Positions 1 to 9,993 of a stretch of DNA of 64,000 nucleotides are shown piece after piece. The notes beneath the pieces were generated by a model that was not told the origin of the DNA, did not search any database, and saw only the letters and a list, made by a program, of their open reading frames with translations. The stretch is from Lysobacterales bacterium (GTDB taxonomy: Bacteria > Pseudomonadota > Gammaproteobacteria > Xanthomonadales > Wenzhouxiangellaceae): contig PBLG01000027.1 in assembly GCA_002722315.1 (NCBI GenBank), positions 1 through 64,000 of the forward strand, written 5' to 3'. The number at the start of each line of letters is the position of its first letter. The first letter of the stretch is position 1. A program made the translations under genes and the position numbers.

Positions 1-73
1 CCCTCCACCCCGACAGGTCCCTTTTTAGACCTGCATGACGGAACATACAAGCTTGCCTTGCAAGCGATGCTTT

Positions 74-108
74 CCCGGAACCCGGAACCCGGAACCCGGA
101 ACCCGGAA
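74..108. repeat. Heptamer tandem array (5 x CCCGGAA)
   Basis: Five perfect, uninterrupted copies of CCCGGAA occupy the array. It lies about 15 bp past the stop codon of the small minus-strand gene that follows. The 7-bp period is the same as in the other intergenic arrays of this window, although the unit sequence differs. Any opposite arm would lie outside the window or is not visible. Confidence 0.9.
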
Positions 109-123
109 AGCCTGACGTAGCCC

Positions 124-339
124 TCAGCCCGCGAACTGCTCGTTGATCGCCTTGACCAGCAACTCCCGATCCAGCGTCGCCTTGGCCCGGTCCGGCCGCT
201 TGACCGGCAGGAAATCCCCCGACACCAGCCGGATGTTGAACTGCCAGCCCTCGTCGTTCTTGGCCTGGAACACCGCCGAAATCATGGTGATCTTGTCCAG
301 CACGATGGTGAAGCCGGCAATGTCGTAAGTGTTTTTCAT
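124..339 (-). CDS. Small hypothetical protein, 71 aa
   Basis: This is a 71-residue open frame on the minus strand starting at an ATG and ending in TGA. No signal peptide or membrane segment is visible. The middle alternates hydrophobic and polar residues (ITMISAVFQ, WQFNIRLVSG), which suggests a small beta-rich fold, and the C-terminus looks helical. I do not recognise the family. The opposite-strand frame over the same bases is lower in coding character. It is downstream of ftsY on the same strand but separated from it by a 250-bp repeat element, so co-transcription is uncertain. Confidence 0.6.
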   Translation of the reverse strand: MKNTYDIAGFTIVLDKITMISAVFQAKNDEGWQFNIRLVSGDFLPVKRPDRAKATLDRELLVKAINEQFAG

Positions 340-400
340 GGAACCGAGTCTAGCCGATGGCGAGGCAGACGGGACCGGGAGGGCGGGGATTGGATTGCAG

Positions 401-580
401 GGTTGTTGGTTGTTGGTTGTTGGTTGTTGGTTGTTGGTTGTTGGTTGTTTACGCTTTACGCTTTAGGATTTACGGAATACAGACACTGGTCGAATCGCTT
501 GATGCATCGCGCGTCGCAATGATTCCGGTTTTCAACCTAAGACTTAAAACCTAAAACTTAAAACCTAAAACGTAAAACCT
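401..580. repeat. Heptamer inverted-arm element downstream of ftsY
   Basis: The left arm has seven perfect GGTTGTT units (401-449), followed in nearly the same register by TTTACGC, TTTACGC, TTTAGGA and TTTACGG (448-475). A non-repetitive segment of 58 bp follows (476-533). The right arm (534-580) has heptamers AACCTAA, GACTTAA, AACCTAA, AACTTAA, AACCTAA and AACGTAA, roughly the reverse complement of GGTTTTA. The right arm ends about 15 bp past the ftsY stop codon, ftsY being on the minus strand. The rest of the 340-593 intergenic region holds nothing else I can recognise. Confidence 0.85.
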
Positions 581-593
581 TTTCGTAAAAACC

Positions 594-1577
594 TTATTCC
601 ACCGGCAATACCGCATGCACGAACGTGCCGGCGTCAAAGGGGCGCAGATCGACCGCACGTTCGCCCACGCCGATGAAGCGGATCGGGATCTGCATGGCTT
701 CGGCGATGGCGAACACGATGCCGCCGCGGGCGGTGCCGTCGAGCTTGGTCACTGTGATGCCGGTCAGCTGGACGGCCTTGTTGAACTGCTGGGCCTGGAC
801 CAGGGCGTTCTGGCCGGTTCCGGCGTCGACGACCAGCATCACCTCGTGCGGGGCATCGGGATCGATCTTTGCCATGACGCGGCGGATCTTGCCGAGTTCG
901 GCCATCAGGTGCTCCTGGGTATGCAGGCGGCCGGCGGTATCGGCGATCAGCACGTCGGTGCCGCGGGCTTTCGCCGACTGCAGCGCATCGAATACAACGG
1001 CGGCCGAATCGGCGCCCTGCCCCTGCGACATGACCGGCACGTCGTTGCGCTCGCCCCAGGCCTTGAGCTGCTCGACCGCGGCGGCGCGGAAGGTGTCTCC
1101 GGCGGCCAGCATCACGCTCAGGCCGTCGTCGAGGTAACGGCGCGCGAGCTTGCCTATGGTGGTGGTCTTGCCGACGCCGTTGACGCCGACCATCAGGATG
1201 ACGAACGGCTTTTTGGCCGTGTCCACCGCCAGGAACTGTTCGCACGGCTCGACCAGCGCATAAAGTTCGGCCTGCACGGCCGGCAGCACGTCGGCGGGTT
1301 TCTCGACCACGCCGGCCTTGATGCCTTCGGCGAGCTTGTCCATGATCCGGGTGGTCGCGGCCACGCCCAGGTCGGCCGTCAGAAGCGTGGTCTCGATATC
1401 TTCCAGCAACGAATCATCGATGCGGCTGGCCGAGCGAACCACGCCGAACAGCTCGGCAAGATGGGAGCGCGTGCGACCCAGCCGTGCCTCCAGGGGATCC
1501 TGGCCCGTCTGCGGCTTTTCGACGACTTCGGCCTTCTCCAGGCCGCCCGTTTTCTTGCGGCGAAAGATCGAGAACAT
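594..1577 (-). CDS. ftsY: Signal recognition particle receptor FtsY
   Basis: FtsY is the SRP receptor GTPase that docks ribosome-SRP complexes at the inner membrane for co-translational insertion. The 327-residue protein has a helical N domain (about 30-115) and the G domain, with the P-loop GVNGVGKTTT at 131-140, DTAGR near 215 and TKLDGTARGG near 279. The acidic A domain seen in E. coli FtsY (497 aa) is reduced to about 30 mostly charged residues, as in many other bacteria. The gene is transcribed divergently from rsmD, a common gammaproteobacterial neighbour. Confidence 0.97.
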   Translation of the reverse strand: MFSIFRRKKTGGLEKAEVVEKPQTGQDPLEARLGRTRSHLAELFGVVRSASRIDDSLLEDIETTLLTADLGVAATTRIMDKLAEGIKAGVVEKPADVLPAVQAELYALVEPCEQFLAVDTAKKPFVILMVGVNGVGKTTTIGKLARRYLDDGLSVMLAAGDTFRAAAVEQLKAWGERNDVPVMSQGQGADSAAVVFDALQSAKARGTDVLIADTAGRLHTQEHLMAELGKIRRVMAKIDPDAPHEVMLVVDAGTGQNALVQAQQFNKAVQLTGITVTKLDGTARGGIVFAIAEAMQIPIRFIGVGERAVDLRPFDAGTFVHAVLPVE

Positions 1578-1681
1578 CGGTTTCCAGCAAGGCTTTGTGA
1601 ACAGACGAGTAGTGTAACCCGCCCCCGTCGAACTGCCTGTCGACTGGAACGTGCCCGAGCCGCGAGGGTTAGACTAGTCGC

Positions 1682-2305
1682 ATGAGTGGAAAGCTGCGCA
1701 TCATCAGCGGCAACTGGCGCGGTCGAAGGCTGTCGGTGCCGGACCTTCCCGGCCTGCGCCCCAGCGGTGACCGGGCCCGCGAAGTGCTGTTCAACTGGCT
1801 CCAGGGCCGCGTGCCGGGTGCGCGCTGCCTGGATCTTTTCGCCGGCACCGGCGCGCTGGGCCTGGAGGCCGCGTCGCGCGGCGCCGTCAGCGTGGTGCTG
1901 GTGGAACAGGATCGTCGGCTGTGCCGGCAGTTGATCGAACTCGGCGAGCAGTGGCCCGGCGGTGAAGTGCTGACCGTCGTCCAGGCCGACGCCGTGCGCT
2001 GGCTGGAACGCGCCGACGGCCCGTTCGACATCGTCTTCGTCGACCCGCCGTTCGGCGCCGGACTCTACGCCGTAACGCTGTCTGCGCTGGCCCGTCCCGG
2101 GCTGCTCGCACCGGGCGCGCTGGTCTACGTCGAAAGCGCGGCCCGGTCACCGGCCCCGTTCCAGCCGACGGCGAATCCACCCATGCCCCCCGCTTCCAGC
2201 CCCTGCCAGGGCGAGGAGATTGCGCCGTGTCCCGGGACATGGTCCATGCTTCGCGAAAAGCGGCTGGGCGATGTCCGAATGCAATTGCTTCGAACCTCCG
2301 CCTGA
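1682..2305 (+). CDS. rsmD: 16S rRNA (guanine966-N2)-methyltransferase RsmD
   Basis: RsmD methylates G966 of 16S rRNA using S-adenosylmethionine. The 207-residue sequence has the SAM-binding segment CLDLFAGTGALGLEAASRG near 49-67 and the catalytic DPPFG motif near 121-125, the form expected of N2-guanine methyltransferases. The C-terminal REKRLGDV stretch matches the family's usual REK-containing strand. Between the last core strand (YVESA) and that stretch lies a Pro-rich low-complexity insert (about 158-190) longer than usual. The order ftsY (divergent), rsmD, coaD is conserved in many gammaproteobacteria. Confidence 0.95.
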   Translation: MSGKLRIISGNWRGRRLSVPDLPGLRPSGDRAREVLFNWLQGRVPGARCLDLFAGTGALGLEAASRGAVSVVLVEQDRRLCRQLIELGEQWPGGEVLTVVQADAVRWLERADGPFDIVFVDPPFGAGLYAVTLSALARPGLLAPGALVYVESAARSPAPFQPTANPPMPPASSPCQGEEIAPCPGTWSMLREKRLGDVRMQLLRTSA

Positions 2306-2309
2306 GTGA

Positions 2310-2924
<615 letters not shown>

Positions 2925-2956
2925 GTTTTTGCTGAAGATGATTGAAAAAGCGGTTG

Positions 2957-3121
2957 CACGAAAGACGCGAAGGGTTGAACGAATGTTGAATCAATAGCTT
3001 TGGTTGCATCCAGATACAGACCATTCGAGGATTCAAGAAAAGCTCTATCTTCGCGCCCTTCTTCGTGTTCTTCGTGTCCAGTTTTTGACTTTTATCCGCG
3101 TTAATCTGGATTCATCTGCGG
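2957..3121. repeat. 9-bp-period inverted-arm element plus decamer repeat
   Basis: The left arm has CACGAAAGA and CGCGAAGGG (2957-2974). A segment of about 75 bp follows. The right arm has TTCGCGCCC, TTCTTCGTG and TTCTTCGTG (3050-3076), an approximate reverse complement of the left arm. A 10-bp-period direct repeat follows (ATCCGCGTTA, ATCTGGATTC, ATCTGCGGTG, about 3092-3121). The same pair of motifs occurs between trpD and trpG. The element fills most of the gap between coaD and the gamma-glutamyltransferase gene. Confidence 0.75.
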
Positions 3122-3150
3122 TGTTCAAATCAAGTTCCCGGGAAAACTAC

Positions 3151-4827
3151 ATGCTTTCAAGATTCAGATTCATTCTCCTGGCCCTGGTCATTGCACTGGC
3201 CGGCCCCGCGCTGGCCGAAGGGCCGGGCAAGGCCGCGATCTCCTCGGCCCACGAACTCGCCACCGAGGCCGGTTTCGAGGTCATCGAAAAAGGCGGCAAC
3301 GCCTTCGACGCCGCGGTGGCGGTATCGGCCGCCCTGGCCGTCGTGGAGCCCGCCTCGTCCGGCATCGGCGGCGGCGGTTTCTGGCTGCTTCATCGCGCGT
3401 CCGACGGCTTTTCGACCATGGTCGACGGGCGCGAGGAAGCGCCGGGGGCCGCCACGCGCGACATGTACCTGGACGAAAACGGGGAAGTGAACCGCGACCT
3501 GGCGATCAACGGCCCGCTCGCCGCCGGCATACCAGGGGCGGCGGCGGCCTGGGTGCACATCAGCGACACCTACGGCAAACTGCCGCTGGCCGAAGTGCTC
3601 GCCCCGGCGATCCGCCTGGCGCGCGAAGGGTTTCCGGTCGACGTCAAGTACCAGCAGCTGCTGAACTGGCGCGCTCACATCATGCTGCAGTGGCCCTACA
3701 CGGCCGCCATCTTCATGCCCGGCGACGAACTGCCGGAGATCGGCGACGTGATCGTCCAGACCGACCTGGCCGCGACGCTCGCGCGCCTGGCCGAGAGCGG
3801 CCACGACGGCTTCTACGCCGGCGAGACGGCTCGCCTGCTGGTCGAGGGTTCGCGCAAGGCCGGCGGCATCTGGACCCTGGACGACTTCGCCAACTACCAG
3901 GCCACCGAGCGAAAACCCATCACCATCGAGCACGGCGACTACACCCTGCTGACCGCCGCGCCGCCGTCTTCGGGCGGCATCGCAATCGCCCAGGTACTGA
4001 ACCTGATCGAGCCATTCGGCTGGAAGGCGATGGGGCGGGTGGATCGAGTCCATTTGCTGGCCGAAGCCATGCGCCGGGCCTATCGCGACCGCGCGCTGTA
4101 CCTGGGCGATCCCGACTTCGTCGACATTCCGACCGGGATGCTGCTGTCCGACGACTACGCCGCCGGATTGCGCTCGACCATAAGGATGGACCGCGCGCTG
4201 CCGTCCTCGCACCTGGCCGCCGACCCCAGCCGGCTCAGGGAATCCGACAACACCACGCATTTCTCGCTGATCGATGCCGACGGCAACATGGTCTCGGCCA
4301 CGCTGACGGTCAACCTGCCCTATGGCGCCGCGTTCGCGGCCCCCGGCACCGGTGTGCTGCTGAACAACGAGATGGACGACTTCTCGGCCAAGGCGGCCGA
4401 ACCCAACGCCTACGGCTTGATCGGTTTCGAGGCCAATGCCATCGAGCCGGGCAAGCGGATGCTCTCGTCGATGAGCCCGACGATCGTGATGGGGCCCGAG
4501 CGCGTCGCCATCCTGGGCACGCCGGGCGGATCGCGCATCATCACCATGGTGATTCTCGGCATCCTCGATTTTCTCGAAGGCAACGGGCCGGAATCCTGGG
4601 TGTCGCTGCCGCGCTTCCATCACCAGTACCTGCCCGACGAGATCTCCGCCGAGCGCGCTGCGCTGACCGACGATGAGATCGCGGCGCTGGAGGCCCGCGG
4701 ACATGTCGTCAGCGTGCGCGACCGGCCCTGGGGCAACATGCACGCGGTGATGTGGGAACGACTGACCAACACCCTCTCGGCCGCCCACGATCCGCGCCTT
4801 GAATCCGGCGGCGCCGAGGTTCGCTAG
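3151..4827 (+). CDS. ggt: Gamma-glutamyltransferase (exported)
   Basis: This enzyme hydrolyses or transfers the gamma-glutamyl group of glutathione and related compounds in the periplasm, and is made as a precursor that cleaves itself. From the ATG at 3151 the 558-residue product begins with a clear signal peptide (LLALVIALAGPALAEG). A longer open frame upstream runs through repeat DNA and is not likely translated. The catalytic threonine is in NTTHFSLIDADGNMVSATL near 371, where autocleavage makes the small subunit. The downstream GTGVLLNNEMDDF, MLSSMSPTIV and GTPGGSRI segments are diagnostic of the family. Confidence 0.95.
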   Translation: MLSRFRFILLALVIALAGPALAEGPGKAAISSAHELATEAGFEVIEKGGNAFDAAVAVSAALAVVEPASSGIGGGGFWLLHRASDGFSTMVDGREEAPGAATRDMYLDENGEVNRDLAINGPLAAGIPGAAAAWVHISDTYGKLPLAEVLAPAIRLAREGFPVDVKYQQLLNWRAHIMLQWPYTAAIFMPGDELPEIGDVIVQTDLAATLARLAESGHDGFYAGETARLLVEGSRKAGGIWTLDDFANYQATERKPITIEHGDYTLLTAAPPSSGGIAIAQVLNLIEPFGWKAMGRVDRVHLLAEAMRRAYRDRALYLGDPDFVDIPTGMLLSDDYAAGLRSTIRMDRALPSSHLAADPSRLRESDNTTHFSLIDADGNMVSATLTVNLPYGAAFAAPGTGVLLNNEMDDFSAKAAEPNAYGLIGFEANAIEPGKRMLSSMSPTIVMGPERVAILGTPGGSRIITMVILGILDFLEGNGPESWVSLPRFHHQYLPDEISAERAALTDDEIAALEARGHVVSVRDRPWGNMHAVMWERLTNTLSAAHDPRLESGGAEVR

Positions 4828-4979
4828 CCGGACCGAATTCGTGAACGGCGGCTTCGATACCGGATTCACCGGGCGACGCCCGACGAATCCTCCTGAGCTG
4901 AATCGGCACTACTTCCGGGAGCGTCATGCTCATTCGCGACGCTGCATCCAGAGTCGGCGCGTTTTCCGGGGCAGCATGC

Positions 4980-4985
4980 GATAAT
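4980..4985 (+). promoter_or_regulatory. Candidate extended -10 promoter of metG
   Basis: TGCGATAAT is an extended -10 pattern (TGN followed by a GATAAT box) 32 bp before the metG start. The same TGCGATAAT string precedes rnfG. No good -35 box is visible, which is usual for extended -10 promoters. Confidence 0.4.
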
Positions 4986-5017
4986 CGAGATCGCTATTCC
5001 CGACTGCCCCTGTATCA

Positions 5018-7033
5018 ATGAAACGACGCATACTCGTCACCGCGGCGCTGCCGTATGCCAACGGCCCGATTCATATCGGCCACATGCTCGAATACGCGCA
5101 GACCGATATCTGGGCGCGTTTCCAGCGCGCGCGCGGCCACGAAGTGGTATTTGCCTGGGCCGACGACGCCCACGGCACGCCGATCATGCTCAACGCCGAA
5201 AAGCGCGGCATGACTCCGGAGGCGCTGATCGAGCACTACGGCGCCGAACACCGGCGCGATTTCACCGATTTCGGCATCTCCTACGACAACTTTTCCAGCA
5301 CCCACGCCGAGAGCAACCGGGCGCTGGTCGAGGAGGTATGGCAAGAACTCGTCGACCGTGGCTCCGTGGTGACCCGGACCATCGAGCAGCTCTACGACAC
5401 CGAAAAGGGCATGTTCCTTCCGGATCGCTTCATTCGCGGCACCTGCCCGAAATGCGGCGCCGAGGACCAATACGGCGATTCCTGCGAGGTGTGCAGCGCC
5501 ACCTACGAGCCCACCGACCTGGTCGATCCGCGTTCGGTGGTTTCCGGCTCGGTACCGGTGATGAAGAAGACCGAGCACTTTTTCGTTTCGCTCAAGCCGT
5601 TTCAGGAAGGGCTGGAGGAATGGCTGCGCGGCGGCGCCCTGCAGACCGAAGTGGCCAACAAGCTGGCCGAATGGTTCGACGAGGGGCTGAGAGACTGGGA
5701 CGTGACCCGCGATGCGCCCTATTTCGGTTTTCGCATCCCGGGTACCAAAGACAAGTTCTTCTATGTGTGGCTGGACGCGCCGATCGGCTACCTGGCCAGC
5801 TTCAAGGAAGTGTGCGACCAGCGCGGGCTGGATTTCGACGCCTGGGTGCGCCCGGGCTCGGATGCCGAAATGCACCATTTCATCGGCAAGGACATCATCT
5901 ACTTCCACTGCCTGTTCTGGCCGGCCATGCTCGAGGGGGCCGGCTTCAAGCGCCCCACCCGGGTCCAGGCGCACGGCTTTTTGACCGTCAACGGCACCAA
6001 GATGTCCAAGTCGCGCGGCACGTTCATCATGGCCCGCACCTGGCTGGATCACCTGCCGCCCGATTACCTGCGCTATTACTTTGCCGCGAAACTGGGTGCC
6101 GGCCTGGCCGACATCGACCTGAATTTCGACGACTTCACCAGCCGGGTCAATTCCGACCTGGTCGGCAAGCTGGTCAACATCGCCAGCCGCGCCGCAGGCT
6201 TCATCCACAAATTCGGCGACGGCAGGCTGGCCGCCGAACTCCCCGACGAGGCGCTTTACGCGAGCTTCGTCGAACAGCACGAGGCGATCGCCGCGGACTT
6301 CGAGACCTGCAGCTATTCATCTGCCATCCGGCGCATCATGACGCTGGCCGACCGCGCCAACCAGTACGTGGACGAACACAAGCCGTGGCAGATGGCAAAA
6401 GAGCCCGGACGCGAGGCCGATGTCGTCGCGGTCTGCACCCAGGCGCTGAATCTGTTTCGGGTGCTGATGATCTGGCTGCAGCCGGTCATTCCAGAGATTT
6501 CGAAGCGCGCCGGCGAGTTCCTGAACTGCGAACTCGACGACTGGCAGCGCATCGAACATCCGCTGCTGAATCACGCGATCAACAAGTTCAGCCCGCTTGC
6601 CAGGCGGGTTGAAGCAAAACAGGTGGAGGCACTGATGGAAGACGCACGCGAATCACTGGCACCGACCGCAAGCGCACAAGCGAAAGCGCCTGCGCTGGAC
6701 CTGGCCCCGGAAATATCGATCGACGATTTCCTGAAGGTCGACCTGCGGGTCGCCCGCATCACCGAGGCCGGTCACGTCGAAGGCGCCGACAAGCTGCTCA
6801 GACTGGTGCTGGACATCGGCGGCGAAACCCGCCAGGTATTCGCCGGTATCCGCTCGGCGTACGATCCGAAGGACCTGGAAGGCCGGCTGACCGTGATGGT
6901 CGCCAACCTCAAGCCGCGCAAGATGCGTTTCGGCCTGTCCGAGGGCATGGTGCTGGCCGCCGCCGGCGACGAGGGCGGGCCGTACCTGCTGAGCCCCGAC
7001 AGCGACGCGAAGCCGGGGATGAGGATCAAATAA
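5018..7033 (+). CDS. metG: Methionine--tRNA ligase
   Basis: MetG charges tRNA-Met with methionine. The 671-residue protein is the long, dimeric form. It has PIHIGHM (HIGH signature) near residue 18, a four-cysteine zinc knuckle near 145-161 (CPKCG and CEVC), KMSKS near 328-332, an anticodon-binding helical domain, and a C-terminal EMAP-like tRNA-binding domain (about 565-671; [22 protein letters not shown]). All active-site motifs are intact. A heptamer repeat array starts two bases after the stop codon. Confidence 0.98.
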   Translation: MKRRILVTAALPYANGPIHIGHMLEYAQTDIWARFQRARGHEVVFAWADDAHGTPIMLNAEKRGMTPEALIEHYGAEHRRDFTDFGISYDNFSSTHAESNRALVEEVWQELVDRGSVVTRTIEQLYDTEKGMFLPDRFIRGTCPKCGAEDQYGDSCEVCSATYEPTDLVDPRSVVSGSVPVMKKTEHFFVSLKPFQEGLEEWLRGGALQTEVANKLAEWFDEGLRDWDVTRDAPYFGFRIPGTKDKFFYVWLDAPIGYLASFKEVCDQRGLDFDAWVRPGSDAEMHHFIGKDIIYFHCLFWPAMLEGAGFKRPTRVQAHGFLTVNGTKMSKSRGTFIMARTWLDHLPPDYLRYYFAAKLGAGLADIDLNFDDFTSRVNSDLVGKLVNIASRAAGFIHKFGDGRLAAELPDEALYASFVEQHEAIAADFETCSYSSAIRRIMTLADRANQYVDEHKPWQMAKEPGREADVVAVCTQALNLFRVLMIWLQPVIPEISKRAGEFLNCELDDWQRIEHPLLNHAINKFSPLARRVEAKQVEALMEDARESLAPTASAQAKAPALDLAPEISIDDFLKVDLRVARITEAGHVEGADKLLRLVLDIGGETRQVFAGIRSAYDPKDLEGRLTVMVANLKPRKMRFGLSEGMVLAAAGDEGGPYLLSPDSDAKPGMRIK

Positions 7034-7035
7034 AC

Positions 7036-7213
7036 GTTTTAAGTTTTAAGTTTTAAGTTTTAGGTTGAAAAGCAAGACCGTTGCGCAGCAGAGGTTCAAG
7101 GATCTTGTTATCTGAAATTCCGAAGCCATAAACTCACGGTCAAACACCTAACACTTAAAACCTAAAACCTAAAACCTAAAACCTAAAACCTAAAACCTAA
7201 AACCTAAAACTTC
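7036..7213. repeat. Heptamer inverted-arm element between metG and rnfA
   Basis: The left arm, starting two bases past the metG stop, has GTTTTAA three times and then GTTTTAG (7036-7063). A central segment of about 75 bp follows. The right arm has ACACCTA, ACACTTA and then seven perfect AAACCTA units (7144-7206). The arms are in opposite orientation, so a transcript could fold into a long imperfect stem around the central segment. The arm ends about 60 bp before the rnfA start. Confidence 0.9.
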
Positions 7214-7275
7214 GAATCATGGCCTCGGCCTCCAAAATCCGTTCCAACGACTAAAGGACCCGCCGCACCCGCCCC

Positions 7276-7854
7276 ATGGACCTGATGCTCATCATCGTCA
7301 GCGCCGCACTGGTGAACAACTTCGTGTTGGTCCAGTTCCTGGGGCTGTGTCCGTTCCTGGGCGTTTCGAACAAGCTCGAGGGCGCGGCGGGCATGGCCAT
7401 GGCGACCGCGTTCGTGCTGACGCTGGCGTCGGTGGCCAGCTACATGCTGACTGCGTGGGTGCTGGCACCGCTGGGGCTGGAGTATCTGCGCATCGTGGCG
7501 TTCATCGTCGTGATCGCGGCACTGGTGCAGTTGACCGAACTGCTGATGCGCCATTCGGCACCGATGCTGCACCGGGTGCTGGGCATCTACCTGCCGCTGA
7601 TCACGAGCAATTGCGCCGTGCTGGGTGTTGCGTTGCTGAACGTGCGCGCCCAGCATTCGCTGGTCGAGTCGGCGCTTTACGGCTTCGGTGCAGCGCTCGG
7701 GTTCGGCGGCGTGCTGGTGCTGCTGGCCGCGGCCCGCGAGCGCCTCGCCATGGCCGACGTGCCGGAGAGCTTTCGCGGCGCGCCGATCGGACTGATTACC
7801 GCCGGGCTGATGGCGCTGGCGTTCATGGGCTTTGCCGGGTTCGCCAAACTGTGA
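7276..7854 (+). CDS. rnfA: Rnf electron transport complex subunit A
   Basis: RnfA is an integral membrane subunit of the Rnf complex, which couples ferredoxin:NAD electron transfer to an ion gradient (in gammaproteobacteria the homologue RsxA also serves SoxR reduction). The 192-residue protein has about six hydrophobic segments, and the opening [19 protein letters not shown] is typical of RnfA/NqrE, including the conserved cysteine of the first helix. It is the first gene of rnfABCDGE-nth. Its TGA overlaps the GTG start of rnfB. Confidence 0.97.
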   Translation: MDLMLIIVSAALVNNFVLVQFLGLCPFLGVSNKLEGAAGMAMATAFVLTLASVASYMLTAWVLAPLGLEYLRIVAFIVVIAALVQLTELLMRHSAPMLHRVLGIYLPLITSNCAVLGVALLNVRAQHSLVESALYGFGAALGFGGVLVLLAAARERLAMADVPESFRGAPIGLITAGLMALAFMGFAGFAKL

Positions 7855-8450
7855 GCGCCTCGCTTGCGGCAATCCTGGTTGCGGTCGGCGTCATGCTGGC
7901 ACTGCTGCTGGGCATCGGCCTGGTACTGCTGCTCAGCGCCCGGAAATGGAAACCCGACGAGGATTCCGTCGTCGAGCAGATCAACCGGATACTGCCGCAG
8001 ACCCAGTGCGGCCAGTGCGGCTATCCCGGCTGCCGCCCCTATGCCGAGGCGATTGCAAGCGGCGAGGCAGACATCAACCAGTGTCCGCCGGGCGGCGAGG
8101 CCGGGGTCAAGGCGCTAGCCGACCTGCTGGGCCGCGAGCCCAAGCCGCTGGATACGTCGCACGGCGAGACCAAGGCGCCCGTTGTGGCCGTGATAGACGA
8201 GGACCGCTGCATCGGCTGCAAGCTCTGCATCCAGGCCTGCCCGGTCGACGCGATCGTCGGGGCGCCGAAGATGATGCACACGGTGATCGCCGACGAATGC
8301 ACCGGCTGCGAGTTGTGCCTGCCGCCCTGCCCGGTCGACTGCATCGACCTGGTGCCGCGCCGCCGGCCGTTCATCTGGCCGGTGACCGACGTCGCGCCCG
8401 AATCCCGAGCCGAGCCGCGACCGGCAGGGGCGGAGCGCGAGCATGCATGA
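7851..8450 (+). CDS. rnfB: Rnf electron transport complex subunit B
   Basis: RnfB is the ferredoxin-like input subunit. I place the start at the GTG at 7851, which overlaps the rnfA stop (GTGA), giving 199 residues that begin with an N-terminal membrane helix ([20 protein letters not shown]). Next comes the four-cysteine 4Fe4S domain ([15 protein letters not shown] plus CPPGG, about 42-68) and two 4Fe4S ferredoxin motifs ([12 protein letters not shown] and [12 protein letters not shown], about 120-162). All cluster cysteines are present. The 3' end overlaps rnfC by 8 bp. Confidence 0.96.
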   Translation: MSASLAAILVAVGVMLALLLGIGLVLLLSARKWKPDEDSVVEQINRILPQTQCGQCGYPGCRPYAEAIASGEADINQCPPGGEAGVKALADLLGREPKPLDTSHGETKAPVVAVIDEDRCIGCKLCIQACPVDAIVGAPKMMHTVIADECTGCELCLPPCPVDCIDLVPRRRPFIWPVTDVAPESRAEPRPAGAEREHA

Positions 8451-9993
8451 TCTCGAGGTCGGCGAGCATCTCTTCCGTTTCCCCGGCGGACTGAAGCTTC
8501 GGCACCACAAGCAGATCGCCTGCCGCGATCCGCTGGCCCGCCCCGACATGCCGGAAGCGCTCTACCTGCCGCTGCAGCAGCACCAGGGCCCGGTCGGCGA
8601 ACTGCTGGTGCAGCCAGGCGACCGGGTGCTCAAGGGCCAGCCGCTGAGCCGCGCGCGCAACGACCGCGAAGTGCCGGTGCATGCACCGACCTCGGGCACG
8701 ATCAAGGCAATCCAGTCCTGGCCGGTCAGCTGGCCGCCCGACAGCGAAGCCGAATGCCTGGTGCTCGAGCCCGACGGCGAAGAGACCTGGACCGAGACCA
8801 CCGCCGTGCAGGACTGGCGACAGACCGATCCCGCCGACCTGATCGAACATATCCGGGCCGCCGGACTGGCGGGTCTGGGCGGCGCCATGTTCCCGACCGC
8901 GGCCAAGCTGCGCGGCGACTGGCAGCAGGTGCATACCCTGATCCTCAACGGCTCCGAATGCGAACCGTATATCTCCTGCGACGAGATGCTGATGCGCGAG
9001 CGACCCGGCGCGATCGTCGAGGGCGGCCTGATCCTGGCCCGAGCACTGGGCGCCGAACGGGTCGTCATCGCGATAGAAGACCAGATGGGGGCGGTGGACA
9101 AGTCGCTGCCCCGGGCGCTCGCCGAATACGACCCGGACGATATCTACCGCATCGTCGAGGTCACGACCATTTATCCCGAAGGCGGCGAGAAGCAGCTGAT
9201 CCAGGTCCTGACCGGCGCCGAGGTCCCGCACGACGGCCTGCCGCAGGACCTCGGACTGGCCTGTCTGAACGTGGGCACTGCCGCGGCGGCCAGGGACGCC
9301 GTGATCGAGGGCAGGCCGCTGATCGAGCGCATCGTCACGGTCAGCGGGCCGGGCATCGCGCATCCGCGCAACCTGGTGGCGCTGCTGGGCACGCCGGTGC
9401 GCGACCTGCTGGCGGCCGCCGGCGGCCTCGATGGCGATGTCGAGCGGCTGGTGCTGGGCGGTCCGATGTCCGGCCTGCCGCTGGCCAGCGACCGGATTCC
9501 GGTCACCAAGGGCTCAAACTGCATCCTGGTGCTGCGCCGCGAGGACACTCGGCGAGATCAGCCGGTGATGCCGTGCATCAACTGCGGCGAATGCGTTCGC
9601 GTCTGCCCGGCCAACCTGCTGCCCCAGGAACTCTTCAAGTATCTGCAGGCCGAGGCTTACGAGGAAGCCGATTCGCTCGACCTGTTCGACTGCATCGAGT
9701 GCGGCTGCTGTGCGCACGTCTGCCCCAGCCATATCCCGCTTGTCGACTGGTACCGTCACGGCAAGGGGGTACTGCGCGAGCGCGGCATCGAAGACGCACG
9801 GGCGCAAAAGGCACGGCAGCGCTTCGAGGCGCGCGAAAAACGTTTAAGCGAGGAAAAGGAACAGCTGCGTCGAAGGCGCGAGCAGCGGGAGGAAAAGCTC
9901 AAGTCCGGCGGCGACGCCAAGAGCGAAGTTCAGGCAGCAATCGAACGCGCGCGGTCGAAGTCGGCCGGCCCGGACAAGGAAGGGGACCGATGA
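8443..9993 (+). CDS. rnfC: Rnf electron transport complex subunit C
   Basis: RnfC is the peripheral NADH/FMN-binding subunit. The 516-residue protein opens with the RnfC-specific [13 protein letters not shown] segment, followed by the Complex1_51K-like Rossmann domain ([23 protein letters not shown]) and two 4Fe4S motifs ([12 protein letters not shown] and [12 protein letters not shown], about 378-425). The last 80 residues are a charged coiled coil rich in E, K and R, as in many gammaproteobacterial RnfC proteins but without the very long repeats seen in E. coli. The stop overlaps rnfD (ATGA). Confidence 0.97.
   Translation: MHDLEVGEHLFRFPGGLKLRHHKQIACRDPLARPDMPEALYLPLQQHQGPVGELLVQPGDRVLKGQPLSRARNDREVPVHAPTSGTIKAIQSWPVSWPPDSEAECLVLEPDGEETWTETTAVQDWRQTDPADLIEHIRAAGLAGLGGAMFPTAAKLRGDWQQVHTLILNGSECEPYISCDEMLMRERPGAIVEGGLILARALGAERVVIAIEDQMGAVDKSLPRALAEYDPDDIYRIVEVTTIYPEGGEKQLIQVLTGAEVPHDGLPQDLGLACLNVGTAAAARDAVIEGRPLIERIVTVSGPGIAHPRNLVALLGTPVRDLLAAAGGLDGDVERLVLGGPMSGLPLASDRIPVTKGSNCILVLRREDTRRDQPVMPCINCGECVRVCPANLLPQELFKYLQAEAYEEADSLDLFDCIECGCCAHVCPSHIPLVDWYRHGKGVLRERGIEDARAQKARQRFEAREKRLSEEKEQLRRRREQREEKLKSGGDAKSEVQAAIERARSKSAGPDKEGDR

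Noticed and set aside
401-449. GGTTGTT array as a CRISPR or telomere-like array
   Set aside because: Units are 7 bp with no spacers, no cas genes are present, and the array is only 49 bp long within a circular-chromosome-like gene context.
615-1685. Long open frame (356 codons) antisense to ftsY
   Set aside because: It lies opposite clearly conserved FtsY motifs, and its composition (rich in Gly, Ala, Asp, His, Gln) is that of the complement of GC-rich coding DNA.
3157-4869. 570-codon open frame antisense to the gamma-glutamyltransferase gene
   Set aside because: The sense strand shows a signal peptide, a catalytic threonine and other family motifs, and the antisense product has none.
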